This document shows, one piece after another, positions 37,245 through 45,300 of a stretch of DNA of 64,000 bases; position 1 is the first letter of the stretch, and each line of letters begins with the position of its first letter. The position numbers and the translations under genes were made by a program. Source of the DNA: a virus. The stretch spans positions 1-64,000 of the IMG/VR virus record IMGVR_UViG_3300045131_001736. One strand, given 5' to 3'. The notes below the pieces were generated by a model, which saw nothing but the letters and a program-made list of their open reading frames with translations, had not been told where the DNA came from and made no database searches.

Positions 37245-38885
37245 TTAAATAGAAGCTAAATCTTTAACAAAAATACGACCGTAGTACTCAGGACGAACCA
37301 TTTTCTTAGCGTATCTTGTCATTACACCTCTACGAGGAGTAAAGTTTGTTGGGTCATACACCAAAGGAGTCATAATTAATGGAACGTATGGTGCGTAAAC
37401 AGCTCCAGTTTCCAAGAAGTTTGAACCTCTGAATCCTAACAAGATTTCGTTTGAAGTCATGTAAGGGTTTTTGTAAACAGTGTATCTATTAGCGATAGCA
37501 CCAACTTGCGTTACACCAGCTGCGAAAGATGCAGAATCCTTATCAGCGTTCACTGTAAATGCAGGAATCGATTCTAAGATAGTACATACATCAGGAGAAG
37601 CAACAACGAAGTTAGCTCCACCTCTTAATGTCAATTGGTGAATTTTGTTAGATACTTTGTTTAATTTAGTACCTAAAGTTTGGAACCAAGTATTCTTTTG
37701 GTAAGCCATTCCAGTTGCTGCTCCAGACCATACGCCTGATGCTGCATTGTATTCTTCACCAATAGTTGCTGACCAATACTCAGTAGTTAAAGCGTTTGAT
37801 TTTAACATATCTAAGATTTCTAAGTCAATCTCTAAAGAGATATAATCAGATAACATAGAAGTTAATTCCGCTTCAGCGTCAATTGAGTGGTAAGCGTTCA
37901 AATCTTGCGCCAATTCAGGAGTCCATACTGCTTTCAACTTACGAGTCTTAGCAACGATAGCCTCTGATTTCAATTCTAAGTCAACCTCAGGAATATCGAT
38001 ATCAGTTCCGATTGTTCCTTCAGTATCTGCTCTTTTACCAGAGTTTTTACCATCTTCAAAATCACCTCTAGAGTAATCATTTGGTACAACTGAGTAAGTT
38101 AATACTACAGTTTGTGCAGCAGTTTTAGCAGTTTGTAAACCAGCAGATGCTGATACGAACATTACTAAGTTAGCTCCAGATACTTTGTGGAATTGATTTA
38201 AGTTAGTAAGTGAACCACTTGCTACGTTAAATGAACGTACACCATCTAAATCAGCTGTTGTTGGAGCTGTGAAAGTTGCTTTATGCACTTGTCCAGCTGC
38301 TACAGAAGCAGAAAGTTCAGATGTAAATCCTACATCAGCCCAAGATGCTGAAGTATAAGTGATTGCAGAGTGAGCGAAAGATGCAGTTACATCATTTACT
38401 GTGTATCCGAATCTACCTTCACCATATAAACCATTTTCAGCTACTGCAGTAGTACCGAAACCAGCACCAGCAGCAGAATCTTGTCCGTTACCACCAAAAA
38501 GTGATTTTCCAGAGAAAGTTGGGTTACCACCTTGAGCAGTACCATATTTGAAATCCAAATAGAATACAAGTCCAGAAGGTAAGTTCATAGGTTGTACACT
38601 AACGAATTCTTTAGAAGCAATCTCACCGAAGATTCTTCTTACTAAAGGTAAAGCTACACCGCTCCACTCTTCAGAGTTTGCACCAACACCAGTTTGTGTT
38701 GCTTCATCAAGCAATTGTTTTGCTTGGTTTTCCAAAAGTACAGCCATTGCACTTTGGTCTTTTGTCTTTAAGCCTTCAAGAAGTCCAGTTTTTTCCCATT
38801 TTGATTTAAGTTGACGAGTTTCGTTCAACATAACCGATTGTGGGTTCTTTCCTTCCATTAACTTAGATAAATCGAAATTTGCCAT
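37245..38885 (-). CDS. gp23: Major capsid protein, gp23-like
   Basis: The 546-residue protein has the gp23 plan: an N-terminal propeptide with helical SKLMEGKNPQSVMLNE, a likely maturation site QLLDE|ATQTG after Glu61, and a C-terminal segment FTPRRGVMTRYAKKMVRPEY typical of T4-like capsids. Removal of about 65 residues by the prohead protease is known for T4 gp23, and Glu61-Ala62 fits the (I/L)xE|A rule. The gene sits next to the acidic scaffold gene and is followed by a strong terminator, as expected for a highly expressed protein. An Ala/Ser-rich insertion (residues ~180-270) may be a surface domain. Confidence 0.92.
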   Translation of the reverse strand: MANFDLSKLMEGKNPQSVMLNETRQLKSKWEKTGLLEGLKTKDQSAMAVLLENQAKQLLDEATQTGVGANSEEWSGVALPLVRRIFGEIASKEFVSVQPMNLPSGLVFYLDFKYGTAQGGNPTFSGKSLFGGNGQDSAAGAGFGTTAVAENGLYGEGRFGYTVNDVTASFAHSAITYTSASWADVGFTSELSASVAAGQVHKATFTAPTTADLDGVRSFNVASGSLTNLNQFHKVSGANLVMFVSASAGLQTAKTAAQTVVLTYSVVPNDYSRGDFEDGKNSGKRADTEGTIGTDIDIPEVDLELKSEAIVAKTRKLKAVWTPELAQDLNAYHSIDAEAELTSMLSDYISLEIDLEILDMLKSNALTTEYWSATIGEEYNAASGVWSGAATGMAYQKNTWFQTLGTKLNKVSNKIHQLTLRGGANFVVASPDVCTILESIPAFTVNADKDSASFAAGVTQVGAIANRYTVYKNPYMTSNEILLGFRGSNFLETGAVYAPYVPLIMTPLVYDPTNFTPRRGVMTRYAKKMVRPEYYGRIFVKDLASI

Positions 38886-38923
38886 TTTATTTTTCTTTTT
38901 TAATGTGTTTGTTAATAAATAAA

Positions 38924-39946
38924 TTATTTAATGTTTGCAAGTTCTTTGAATCTTGCAGCCATTAGATTTGTGTTCTCAGAAATGATTTCTTTCTTAGGTG
39001 CAGTTGAACGAGTTGGCTTAGATGCTACGCTTTCAGCGATTGCTCTTTTAGCTTTTCTTTCAGTACCTGTAAAGTTCATTGATTCTGATAACGTTGCGAA
39101 AACTAATTTTACTTCTCTAACAGAAGTTGTTCTGTCAAGATTTTCTACAACTTTACCTTTTTGCTCGTTAGTTAAATTATAACCTCTAAACAATTTGTTA
39201 GCGTAAAGTAATTTTGCGTTCAATAAGTTTACTTCGTTGATTGTAGATTGTAATTTTTTGATTACTGAATAAGCTTCTTCTAATTCTGCTTCTAATTCTG
39301 CAGAGTTATCAACAACTTCTTCTTCACCTTCAGTTACTTCCTCATCATCCCCGTAACCCATTTCTCTAAGGATTTCCTCTAAGTCGATTTCATCTTCTTC
39401 TTCAGATACAGGAGCTTCTTCTTCAGAACCCATTTCCATTTCTTCCTCTTCAGCTACAGGAGCTTCTTCGGGAGCAATTTCCATTTCTTCTTCTTCAGTT
39501 ACTTCCTCTTCTTCAGAGTCCATACCCATTTCAAGTTCTCTGATGATTTCTTCTAAATCTAACTCATCTTCACCCATCTCATCTTCTTCAGACATTGATG
39601 CGTCATCAGCGTTAGTCGGGTCATCATACCCTTCAGCTTCTTCCATTGCTTCTTCAGAGTCCATTTCTGTTTCCTCTTCTTCAACAACATCAGTAGCTTC
39701 TTCTTCATTGCTTACCATAGCAGTTTGTTCTTCGTCATCACCCATGTCTAAATCCATTGAGTCCATCTCTTCTTCCATAGTTTCTTCCTCTTCACCTTCC
39801 ATTTCAGCTTGTAGCTTTCTTGATAGGATAGATTGTAAACGTGGAGTAAAAGCTTCCTCTAATGCGATTTTAGCGTTAGCGATAGCGGTTTCCCTTACAG
39901 CCTTGGCATCAGCAATTGCTTCTTTTAACAATTTTGAATTTGCCAT
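38924..39946 (-). CDS. gp22: Prohead core scaffold, gp22-like
   Basis: The 340-residue protein is very acidic: long runs of Glu/Asp with Met (EEEEMEMGSEEEAPV, DLEEILREMGYGDDEE) in residues ~50-215. The C-terminal part has LNAKLLYANKLFRGYNL and LDRTTSVREVKLVFATL, which are typical of gp22 scaffolds of T4-like phages. The scaffold fills the prohead, guides capsid assembly and is then degraded by the head protease; an LLKE|A candidate site is at residue ~9. It is 38 bases before the capsid gene, so the two are co-expressed. The long structured leader upstream may control its expression. Confidence 0.85.
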   Translation of the reverse strand: MANSKLLKEAIADAKAVRETAIANAKIALEEAFTPRLQSILSRKLQAEMEGEEEETMEEEMDSMDLDMGDDEEQTAMVSNEEEATDVVEEEETEMDSEEAMEEAEGYDDPTNADDASMSEEDEMGEDELDLEEIIRELEMGMDSEEEEVTEEEEMEIAPEEAPVAEEEEMEMGSEEEAPVSEEEDEIDLEEILREMGYGDDEEVTEGEEEVVDNSAELEAELEEAYSVIKKLQSTINEVNLLNAKLLYANKLFRGYNLTNEQKGKVVENLDRTTSVREVKLVFATLSESMNFTGTERKAKRAIAESVASKPTRSTAPKKEIISENTNLMAARFKELANIK

Positions 39947-40156
39947 TTCTTTTACCGTGTTTTTTAAAATTTTCTGAAGTTATTTGAGGAACCTCAATGT
40001 AGTTGGTTTTGAATTGGTTGTTCGGTAACTACACATATAGGTGAGTATTCATTAACCAATAAACCCATAAGAATGGGTTATTAACAAAGATAAATATACA
40101 TATTTTTTAGAAAACGATAAAAAATGTATAATTTTCTTTAGTTTTTTTTAAAATAC
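39947..40156. other. Structured leader before the scaffold gene
   Basis: A gap of about 200 bases with two clear hairpins: TTGAGG-AA-CCTCAA at 39984-39997 and AACCCAT-AAGA-ATGGGTT at 40062-40079, and a one-mismatch copy of the promoter-like motif at 40089-40098. No open reading frame or known riboswitch is seen. Confidence 0.5.
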
Positions 40157-40158
40157 AT

Positions 40159-40183
40159 AAAAAAAGATGGATAAACCACCTTT
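40159..40183 (-). terminator. Terminator after the 95-residue structural gene
   Basis: Read on the minus strand: stem AAAGGTGG, loop TTTAT, CCATCTTT with one G-T pair, then further T. It begins 3 bases after the gene's stop. Confidence 0.65.
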
Positions 40184-40185
40184 TA

Positions 40186-40473
40186 TTAATACGATTGCCC
40201 AGTATTTATATTAAATTCAGGTATACCATAATATGCAATACCTACACCAGATGATTGTGTAATCTCAGTTATACTACCGAATACATCTACTCCAGCTGGT
40301 ATTGTATTTAAACCAAATGAACCAGATATTTGTGAAGCATTAAATTTAAGGTCAGTTACTGTAGCTGTTACCGTCTTATAACGATATACATTACTAACTG
40401 TTAATTGCCTAGACCCACTTATAATTTGAGCCCCACCTAGCCCATACGCATGTTTGTTAGAATCGATATACAT
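40186..40473 (-). CDS. Small beta-rich structural protein, unknown
   Basis: The 95-residue product (MYIDSNKHAYGLGG...) is rich in beta-strand and Gly/Ser residues (AQIISGSRQLTVSNVYRY, SGVGIAYYGIPEF) and has no membrane segment. I do not recognise a family. Between the core protein and the scaffold/capsid genes, a head decoration or vertex protein is conceivable. A terminator follows its stop directly. Confidence 0.6.
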   Translation of the reverse strand: MYIDSNKHAYGLGGAQIISGSRQLTVSNVYRYKTVTATVTDLKFNASQISGSFGLNTIPAGVDVFGSITEITQSSGVGIAYYGIPEFNINTGQSY

Positions 40474-40496
40474 AATAAAATTGTTTTTTAATATAG

Positions 40497-41633
40497 TTAT
40501 TTTTTTAATTTTAAACTTCTTTGTGCGTTGGTTAAACCATCAATGATTGATTGCAATCCCCCCTTAACACCATCAGTATCTTTATCTTTAACTCTCTTAT
40601 CTAAAATCTTTGTATTCATTTTTAAAAAGTTAATGATTGCATTTTCAACTGCGCTCCATCTAATTTCTTCTTCATTTACCGATTCATTCTTTTGGTGAAG
40701 TTTGATTGTAAGTCTTTGATTTGGATTACCATCGTGTCCAACCAATGCACTAACAAAATTCATTTTACCTTGCAAGTTTGCTGATTTAATACTTTTGAAA
40801 AGTTTTACACCATCCAAATTATGTTTATCAATAAAGGCTTGAACCGCATCACCTCTTGTAGCAGTTAATGCTGCAATTCCCATTGCTTCTTTACCAGCAC
40901 CTTCAGTTACTACTGATTCTCTTTTATCAAGCTCAAAGTATATTCTACTTTTAACTTTTTGGAATGTATCAGCTGCTAACTTAGCGTTACCAGTAAATCC
41001 CATCTCCAATCCAATTTCTTTTGAACGAATACCTTTTTTAGCCAATGCCATTATTTGAGCTGCTACTGGTTTAGAAACTACTTGAGTTGGTGTATCAACG
41101 TGAATGATATGTTTGAATGCCTCAGTTACTACTGATTCTAAATATACATATTTACCATCAAATGATGCTGCTATTTTTTTTGAATTTAAAAAATCTGCTG
41201 CTTTTTTAGCATTGTTTGGTGAATCATAAACCATTGCACCATCATCTTCTACCATTTTAAATCCCTTATGAATACTACCCATATGTTTAGCAACTTCAGG
41301 AGATAACGATTCTTTAATAATATTCTCCATTAATCCAATTGCAATATCTTTAACTTCTCTTTCTGCACCAGCTGCATATTTCTTATTTACAATTGCAATA
41401 GTGTTTCCAGATACTTTAATTCTATACATCGGTATCATTGAAGTTGAGAAATCATACTTTACACCAATTTTCTTTAATTCAGAACCAACGTTCATAAATG
41501 ATGATGCGTTTTTAACTGCTGCTTCAATTTTATCTAAATCAGCATCGTATCTTCCTTCGTTTACTGATTCTATTTCTGAAAGAACTGATTCTTTCATAGT
41601 TTCTCTTACTATTTTTCTTAATTGCTCTTTCAT
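40497..41633 (-). CDS. Prohead core polyprotein-like protein
   Basis: The 378-residue protein is cut into blocks by four near-identical linkers with the pattern ESV-x-x-E followed by Gly, Ala or Glu: SVNE26|G, VVTE171|A, VVTE244|G and SVNE321|E. This fits the T4 gp21 preference for a hydrophobic residue two before Glu. The blocks include a helical one with FMNVGSELKKIGVKY, a GLTNAQRSLKL end and a QLRKIVRETMKESV start. It lies between protease and scaffold genes, where T4-like phages encode internal core proteins. The interpretation as a processed core precursor is an inference from the linkers and location. Confidence 0.6.
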   Translation of the reverse strand: MKEQLRKIVRETMKESVLSEIESVNEGRYDADLDKIEAAVKNASSFMNVGSELKKIGVKYDFSTSMIPMYRIKVSGNTIAIVNKKYAAGAEREVKDIAIGLMENIIKESLSPEVAKHMGSIHKGFKMVEDDGAMVYDSPNNAKKAADFLNSKKIAASFDGKYVYLESVVTEAFKHIIHVDTPTQVVSKPVAAQIMALAKKGIRSKEIGLEMGFTGNAKLAADTFQKVKSRIYFELDKRESVVTEGAGKEAMGIAALTATRGDAVQAFIDKHNLDGVKLFKSIKSANLQGKMNFVSALVGHDGNPNQRLTIKLHQKNESVNEEEIRWSAVENAIINFLKMNTKILDKRVKDKDTDGVKGGLQSIIDGLTNAQRSLKLKK

Positions 41634-41635
41634 AA

Positions 41636-42184
41636 TTATTTTTTTCCTAAACGTTCTTTTACAATTTCACCATCTAAATCAGAAATTTCATAGTATCTAT
41701 TTAATATGTTACCCATATCTTCATAAAGTGAATGTAATCTCTCATCTAACTGTCTTGCTTCAGTTGCAACCTTTTCAAATGCTTTATCCATTTTATCTAA
41801 CTCACTCATATTTCTTTTGATGGTTACTTTATCAAACCAATCATCAGCTTCAGAAAGTGTTAGGGTTTTAGCAGCTTCTACGATTCCACCCAAAGTTTCA
41901 GCTACCTCAACGATATCTGAATTTCTTTTCATTTGCTCTTGGAATGTTTTATAAGTTGAAATAATTTCTAAGAAGTGTTTTTTAACTTCGTTTGATAATG
42001 GTCTATTATCTTCTAATGATTCAGCTATACTGAATTTACCATTAACTATTTTTACTTCATTGATATTGGTTTTACGAATATCATTATATCCCTTAGATAC
42101 GTTATTACCACCCTTTTGTTCTACTTTTAAAGTAAAGGTGTTATTTGTTACATAATCGTATATGTCAAAGTTTTTCTTGCTCAT
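41636..42184 (-). CDS. Prohead core protein, unknown
   Basis: The 182-residue protein is helical in its second half (LRHL-type heptads such as NMSELDKMDKAFEKVATEARQ). It starts 1 base into the protease stop region, so it is probably translated with the protease. There is no membrane segment or catalytic motif. Its place between protease and core genes supports a prohead core or scaffold role. Residues 40-60 (NEVKIVNGKFSIAESL) hold a short beta segment. Confidence 0.55.
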   Translation of the reverse strand: MSKKNFDIYDYVTNNTFTLKVEQKGGNNVSKGYNDIRKTNINEVKIVNGKFSIAESLEDNRPLSNEVKKHFLEIISTYKTFQEQMKRNSDIVEVAETLGGIVEAAKTLTLSEADDWFDKVTIKRNMSELDKMDKAFEKVATEARQLDERLHSLYEDMGNILNRYYEISDLDGEIVKERLGKK

Positions 42185-42771
42185 TATATTAATCCTGTTA
42201 TGATTTCTCTCATTAAATCTTGTGCTTTACAAAATTCACCACAAACATCAGTACCAATAGATTTAACTACCGATTCGTTCATAGGTGTCATAAATGCACC
42301 ATGCGTAGATGGATTGGAAACAAAATCCCAACCGATTAATTCAAAGTCCTCTTGAACTTCTACTTTATTTCCTTCTAATTGTCTAGTAGAACCCATACCT
42401 CTTGATGAGATACCTAATAGGATTCCAGCTCTTAACAATTCTTTTAATATGTTTCCAGATGGTGTTGGTAAGATTTCAACTGTACCACATAAATCATTAC
42501 CTTCCCAATGAATTTCTCTCACATTATGAGATACGTTCTTCAAGTTGATTACAGACGAATCAGGGTGGTCTAATTCACCTAATGCTCGTCTTTCTTTGAT
42601 AAGTGTTTCATATCTCTTTGCTTCTCTTTGTAAGATTGGCATTGGATATACTCTACCATTTTGGTTTTCCGCCCCAGCTCTTTGTAGGATTCCTTTAACG
42701 ATAGTTCTACCAGAGGCATCTTCGTTAACTAATCCCTTAAACAAATTCGTTTCTATTATTAAGCTTTTCAT
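42184..42771 (-). CDS. gp21: Prohead protease, gp21-like
   Basis: The 195-residue protein has the two motifs of the herpesvirus-assemblin-like head proteases of T4: GELDHP with His69, and GISSRGMGS with the candidate nucleophile Ser122 or Ser123. The segment NPSTHGAFMTPMNES follows. The enzyme matures the head after prohead assembly, cutting scaffold, core and capsid at (I/L)xE sites. Length is close to the T4 gp21 family (about 200 residues). It overlaps the next gene by one base. Many proteins in this window carry matching candidate sites. Confidence 0.9.
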   Translation of the reverse strand: MKSLIIETNLFKGLVNEDASGRTIVKGILQRAGAENQNGRVYPMPILQREAKRYETLIKERRALGELDHPDSSVINLKNVSHNVREIHWEGNDLCGTVEILPTPSGNILKELLRAGILLGISSRGMGSTRQLEGNKVEVQEDFELIGWDFVSNPSTHGAFMTPMNESVVKSIGTDVCGEFCKAQDLMREIITGLI

Positions 42772-42796
42772 ATCTGCTCCTCTTATTATTTATGGA

Positions 42797-43900
42797 TTAA
42801 TTTATTGATTTGAATTTAGGATAGCCCCTACCCTCAACAAATTTAAAACCATTTTGTTTTTTCATACTACCTAAAAACAAATCTTTGTAGTATATTTCAA
42901 CATACGCATATCCAGTTACTTTACAAATATGTTCAGCTGCTTTAATTGCGCTTTCCAATGTAGTAGCCAAAAAGTTTGTTTCTCTTTCGGTATTTCTTTG
43001 ATTGGAATCCGTATAGAAATCAAACATAAATCTTTTTTTAACGTCTGCTGCTTCATTAAATGTATCAGTTTCAGAATTTACATTCTCTTCCAATCCAAAT
43101 GGCTTTAACCAATTAATCCAATTTTTTGTAATCCAATTAGTTCTATTTTGTGGAGATACTGTCCAATACTTTTTATATATAGATTTAAATACCGGAATTA
43201 AACTACTATTTTTAAAACCTGCAATACCAGACCATCCTTGTCCACCTCTAACTGCTTGTAAAAAATCACTATCATCCTCATAATATTCCATTGAGTTGGA
43301 TAATATATCTACCAATGCTAACATTGATTTATCATTACCAATTGCTTCGTTAACTGATTCTTTGATTACAACGATTCCGTTTTCATCACCTCTTTTAGCA
43401 GTTTTAATACCACCATCAATATCACCTAAACGATGTCTTACTTTTTTTGAACCCTTTGTATTACCATTTTTATCAGATGGAACGAATGTTGCTGAAATAC
43501 TATCCATATCTACAACTTTATAATACTTCCCACCATCTATTCCCTTTAATCGGGTGAATCCTTGTCCTAATATTACAGAACCGATTTTTAAATCAGTTGG
43601 ATATGATGCTTCATCTACTTTTTTACCAGCTCTTAAATCTGCTAAATCATCACTACCGATATCACCATCTTTATCAACATCTAATTTCTTTTGACCACCA
43701 ACTAATTCTTCATTCTTTTCACCTCTACCATCCCATGTGGCATCGATTTTATCAAAAAATGCTTTCTTTTCCTCATCACTCATAGATGGGATAGATTTTC
43801 CAGCTTTTTCTAATGCGGCTTTGAAAAATGATTGATACTCCGATTCCTCATTAACGATTGTACGAAGTGTTTCTTTTAGTTTTGCTCTAGTAATATTCAT
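42797..43900 (-). CDS. Prohead core protein with EF-hand loop
   Basis: The 367-residue protein has a canonical 12-residue EF-hand-like loop, DVDKDGDIGSDD (residues 74-85), with Asp at positions 1, 3, 5, 7 and 12, so it probably binds calcium. Candidate protease linkers are VDE97|A, SVNE185|A and FNE283|A. The middle (residues 100-180) has a beta-rich GSVILGQGFTRLKG and HRLGDIDGG, and the last ~80 residues (FMFDFYTDSN...ESAIKAAEHICKVTGYAYVEIYYKDL) look like a small alpha/beta domain. It sits before the protease gene. The roles of its blocks are unknown; a cleaved core precursor is the most likely reading. Confidence 0.6.
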   Translation of the reverse strand: MNITRAKLKETLRTIVNEESEYQSFFKAALEKAGKSIPSMSDEEKKAFFDKIDATWDGRGEKNEELVGGQKKLDVDKDGDIGSDDLADLRAGKKVDEASYPTDLKIGSVILGQGFTRLKGIDGGKYYKVVDMDSISATFVPSDKNGNTKGSKKVRHRLGDIDGGIKTAKRGDENGIVVIKESVNEAIGNDKSMLALVDILSNSMEYYEDDSDFLQAVRGGQGWSGIAGFKNSSLIPVFKSIYKKYWTVSPQNRTNWITKNWINWLKPFGLEENVNSETDTFNEAADVKKRFMFDFYTDSNQRNTERETNFLATTLESAIKAAEHICKVTGYAYVEIYYKDLFLGSMKKQNGFKFVEGRGYPKFKSIN

Positions 43901-43915
43901 AGTATAGGTTTCCTA

Positions 43916-44365
43916 TTATAGTTTGCTAATTGATGTAGCAATATTGTTTAATCTCTCTCTTATTCTGAATAAGTTTGATTTAGTTCTTTTCCAATATTGG
44001 TCAGAGTTTAAATCACCTTCATTTTTAATCTTACCATACCAACCAAGGAATGTTTCGATTTCAGAAAGTTGTCTATTAACATTAGAAATTCCTCTACCAA
44101 TTTTTTGTTTTGGAGAGGATTCATCTTTTCTTAATTCATGCCAACGATTTTCATCAACTTTTTTATATCCAGTTGATTGATTTATTCTTTTTGTAATTGC
44201 ATCATCTGGTTCAGCTTCTTCATCAGTACCATCCGTTGCTTTGAATGCATTGGGAGTATTGTATCCAGCTACATCACCAGTTGTTGTTGCTTCACCTAAC
44301 TCTAACTCCTCTTGCTGAATCTCTTCTAAAAGTTCATCAATTAGTTCTCTTAGTTTACTTGTCAT
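43916..44365 (-). CDS. Prohead core protein, VAGYNTPNAF motif
   Basis: The 149-residue protein begins with an acidic helix (RELIDELLEEIQQEELELGEA) followed by TGDVAGYNTPNAFKA, a motif I associate with head-core proteins of T4-like phages. The second half is helical (IGRGISNVNRQLSEIETFLGWYGKI). A possible protease site is LGE|A at residue ~24. It is overlapped by the end of the upstream gene by 11 bases. The role is internal head or scaffold; the exact function is unknown. Confidence 0.6.
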   Translation of the reverse strand: MTSKLRELIDELLEEIQQEELELGEATTTGDVAGYNTPNAFKATDGTDEEAEPDDAITKRINQSTGYKKVDENRWHELRKDESSPKQKIGRGISNVNRQLSEIETFLGWYGKIKNEGDLNSDQYWKRTKSNLFRIRERLNNIATSISKL

Positions 44366-45233
44366 TTAATCTACCCTTTAGTTCTTTAATTAATTCGTAT
44401 GATATCATTAATGATGATACGTGATTATCAGAAACAGTCTTACCAATTTTAGTTTTATTTAAAACAGATACAGTCTCAGCTAATTTAATTTTAGTAACTT
44501 TGTCATTGATAGACTTATGTAATACTTTTAATTCTTTTACTATTGATGGAATTTCCTTCTCAACGTATTCTTTAAATTTAGTAGTATTGGTAATATTATT
44601 AATAAACTGCTTTAATAATTCTTTTTGACTTTCATCTAAATTAGAATATTTTTTATTAAACGTTTCTACTAATATTTTGTAGGTAAGTAATCTTAAATCT
44701 TTATCTTGTTTTTTATAAGATTCTACTAATTTCTGAGCATCATCTGATTTTTCTACAATTACTGTTTGATTCGATGTTATATTTTCAATTAAAGTAATTT
44801 TAGAATTAAAAATATCTTTAACATCATAATCTACCATATTCTTAGCTTCAAATACTTTATATATTGATGCTAATACTTTATAGTTAGTTATTGGAGATGA
44901 TAAGAAATCATCCATATCGAATGATTCATTAATCTTCTTAATAAGATTATATTTTTCTCTTTGTAATTTACTTTGATTGATACGGGTATGCGCTTCATTG
45001 ATTGTATCAATAAATTTTTCAGCTCTGGATTCTGACTTATATTTCTCCTTTAGTAAGAGTTCATATAATCTATGTTCTTTATTCAATTCAGTTTTTGGTG
45101 AAAAGAATTCTCTAACAATATGCTTTGCTTTTTCAGTCGCATCTCCATTAAGCACTTCTAATGTAATTTGCCTTACAAGAAGTTCAAATAGAATACCTGT
45201 GTTCTTAAATTTCGAATGTTTTACCTTCTTCAT
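44355..45233 (-). CDS. Conserved head-module protein, unknown
   Basis: The 292-residue protein is highly helical and basic (KAKHIVREFFSPKTELNKEHRLYELLLKEKY near residue 35), with a long middle coiled segment and no membrane part. It lies between portal and core genes, where other T4-like phages encode conserved proteins of unknown role. A candidate promoter element lies 48 bases upstream of its start, so it could open the head-core transcript. Confidence 0.55.
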   Translation of the reverse strand: MKKVKHSKFKNTGILFELLVRQITLEVLNGDATEKAKHIVREFFSPKTELNKEHRLYELLLKEKYKSESRAEKFIDTINEAHTRINQSKLQREKYNLIKKINESFDMDDFLSSPITNYKVLASIYKVFEAKNMVDYDVKDIFNSKITLIENITSNQTVIVEKSDDAQKLVESYKKQDKDLRLLTYKILVETFNKKYSNLDESQKELLKQFINNITNTTKFKEYVEKEIPSIVKELKVLHKSINDKVTKIKLAETVSVLNKTKIGKTVSDNHVSSLMISYELIKELKGRLNDK

Positions 45234-45281
45234 TTATTTTTGTCCTATAATAATATATTCATAAACGATGTAATCATTGTG

Positions 45282-45291
45282 TATAAATATA
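45282..45291 (-). promoter_or_regulatory. Candidate promoter element TATATTTATA
   Basis: Exact copy of the recurring 10-mer, 48 bases before the conserved head-module gene and just after the portal stop. Confidence 0.45.
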
Positions 45292-45300
45292 AGTTTTAAT

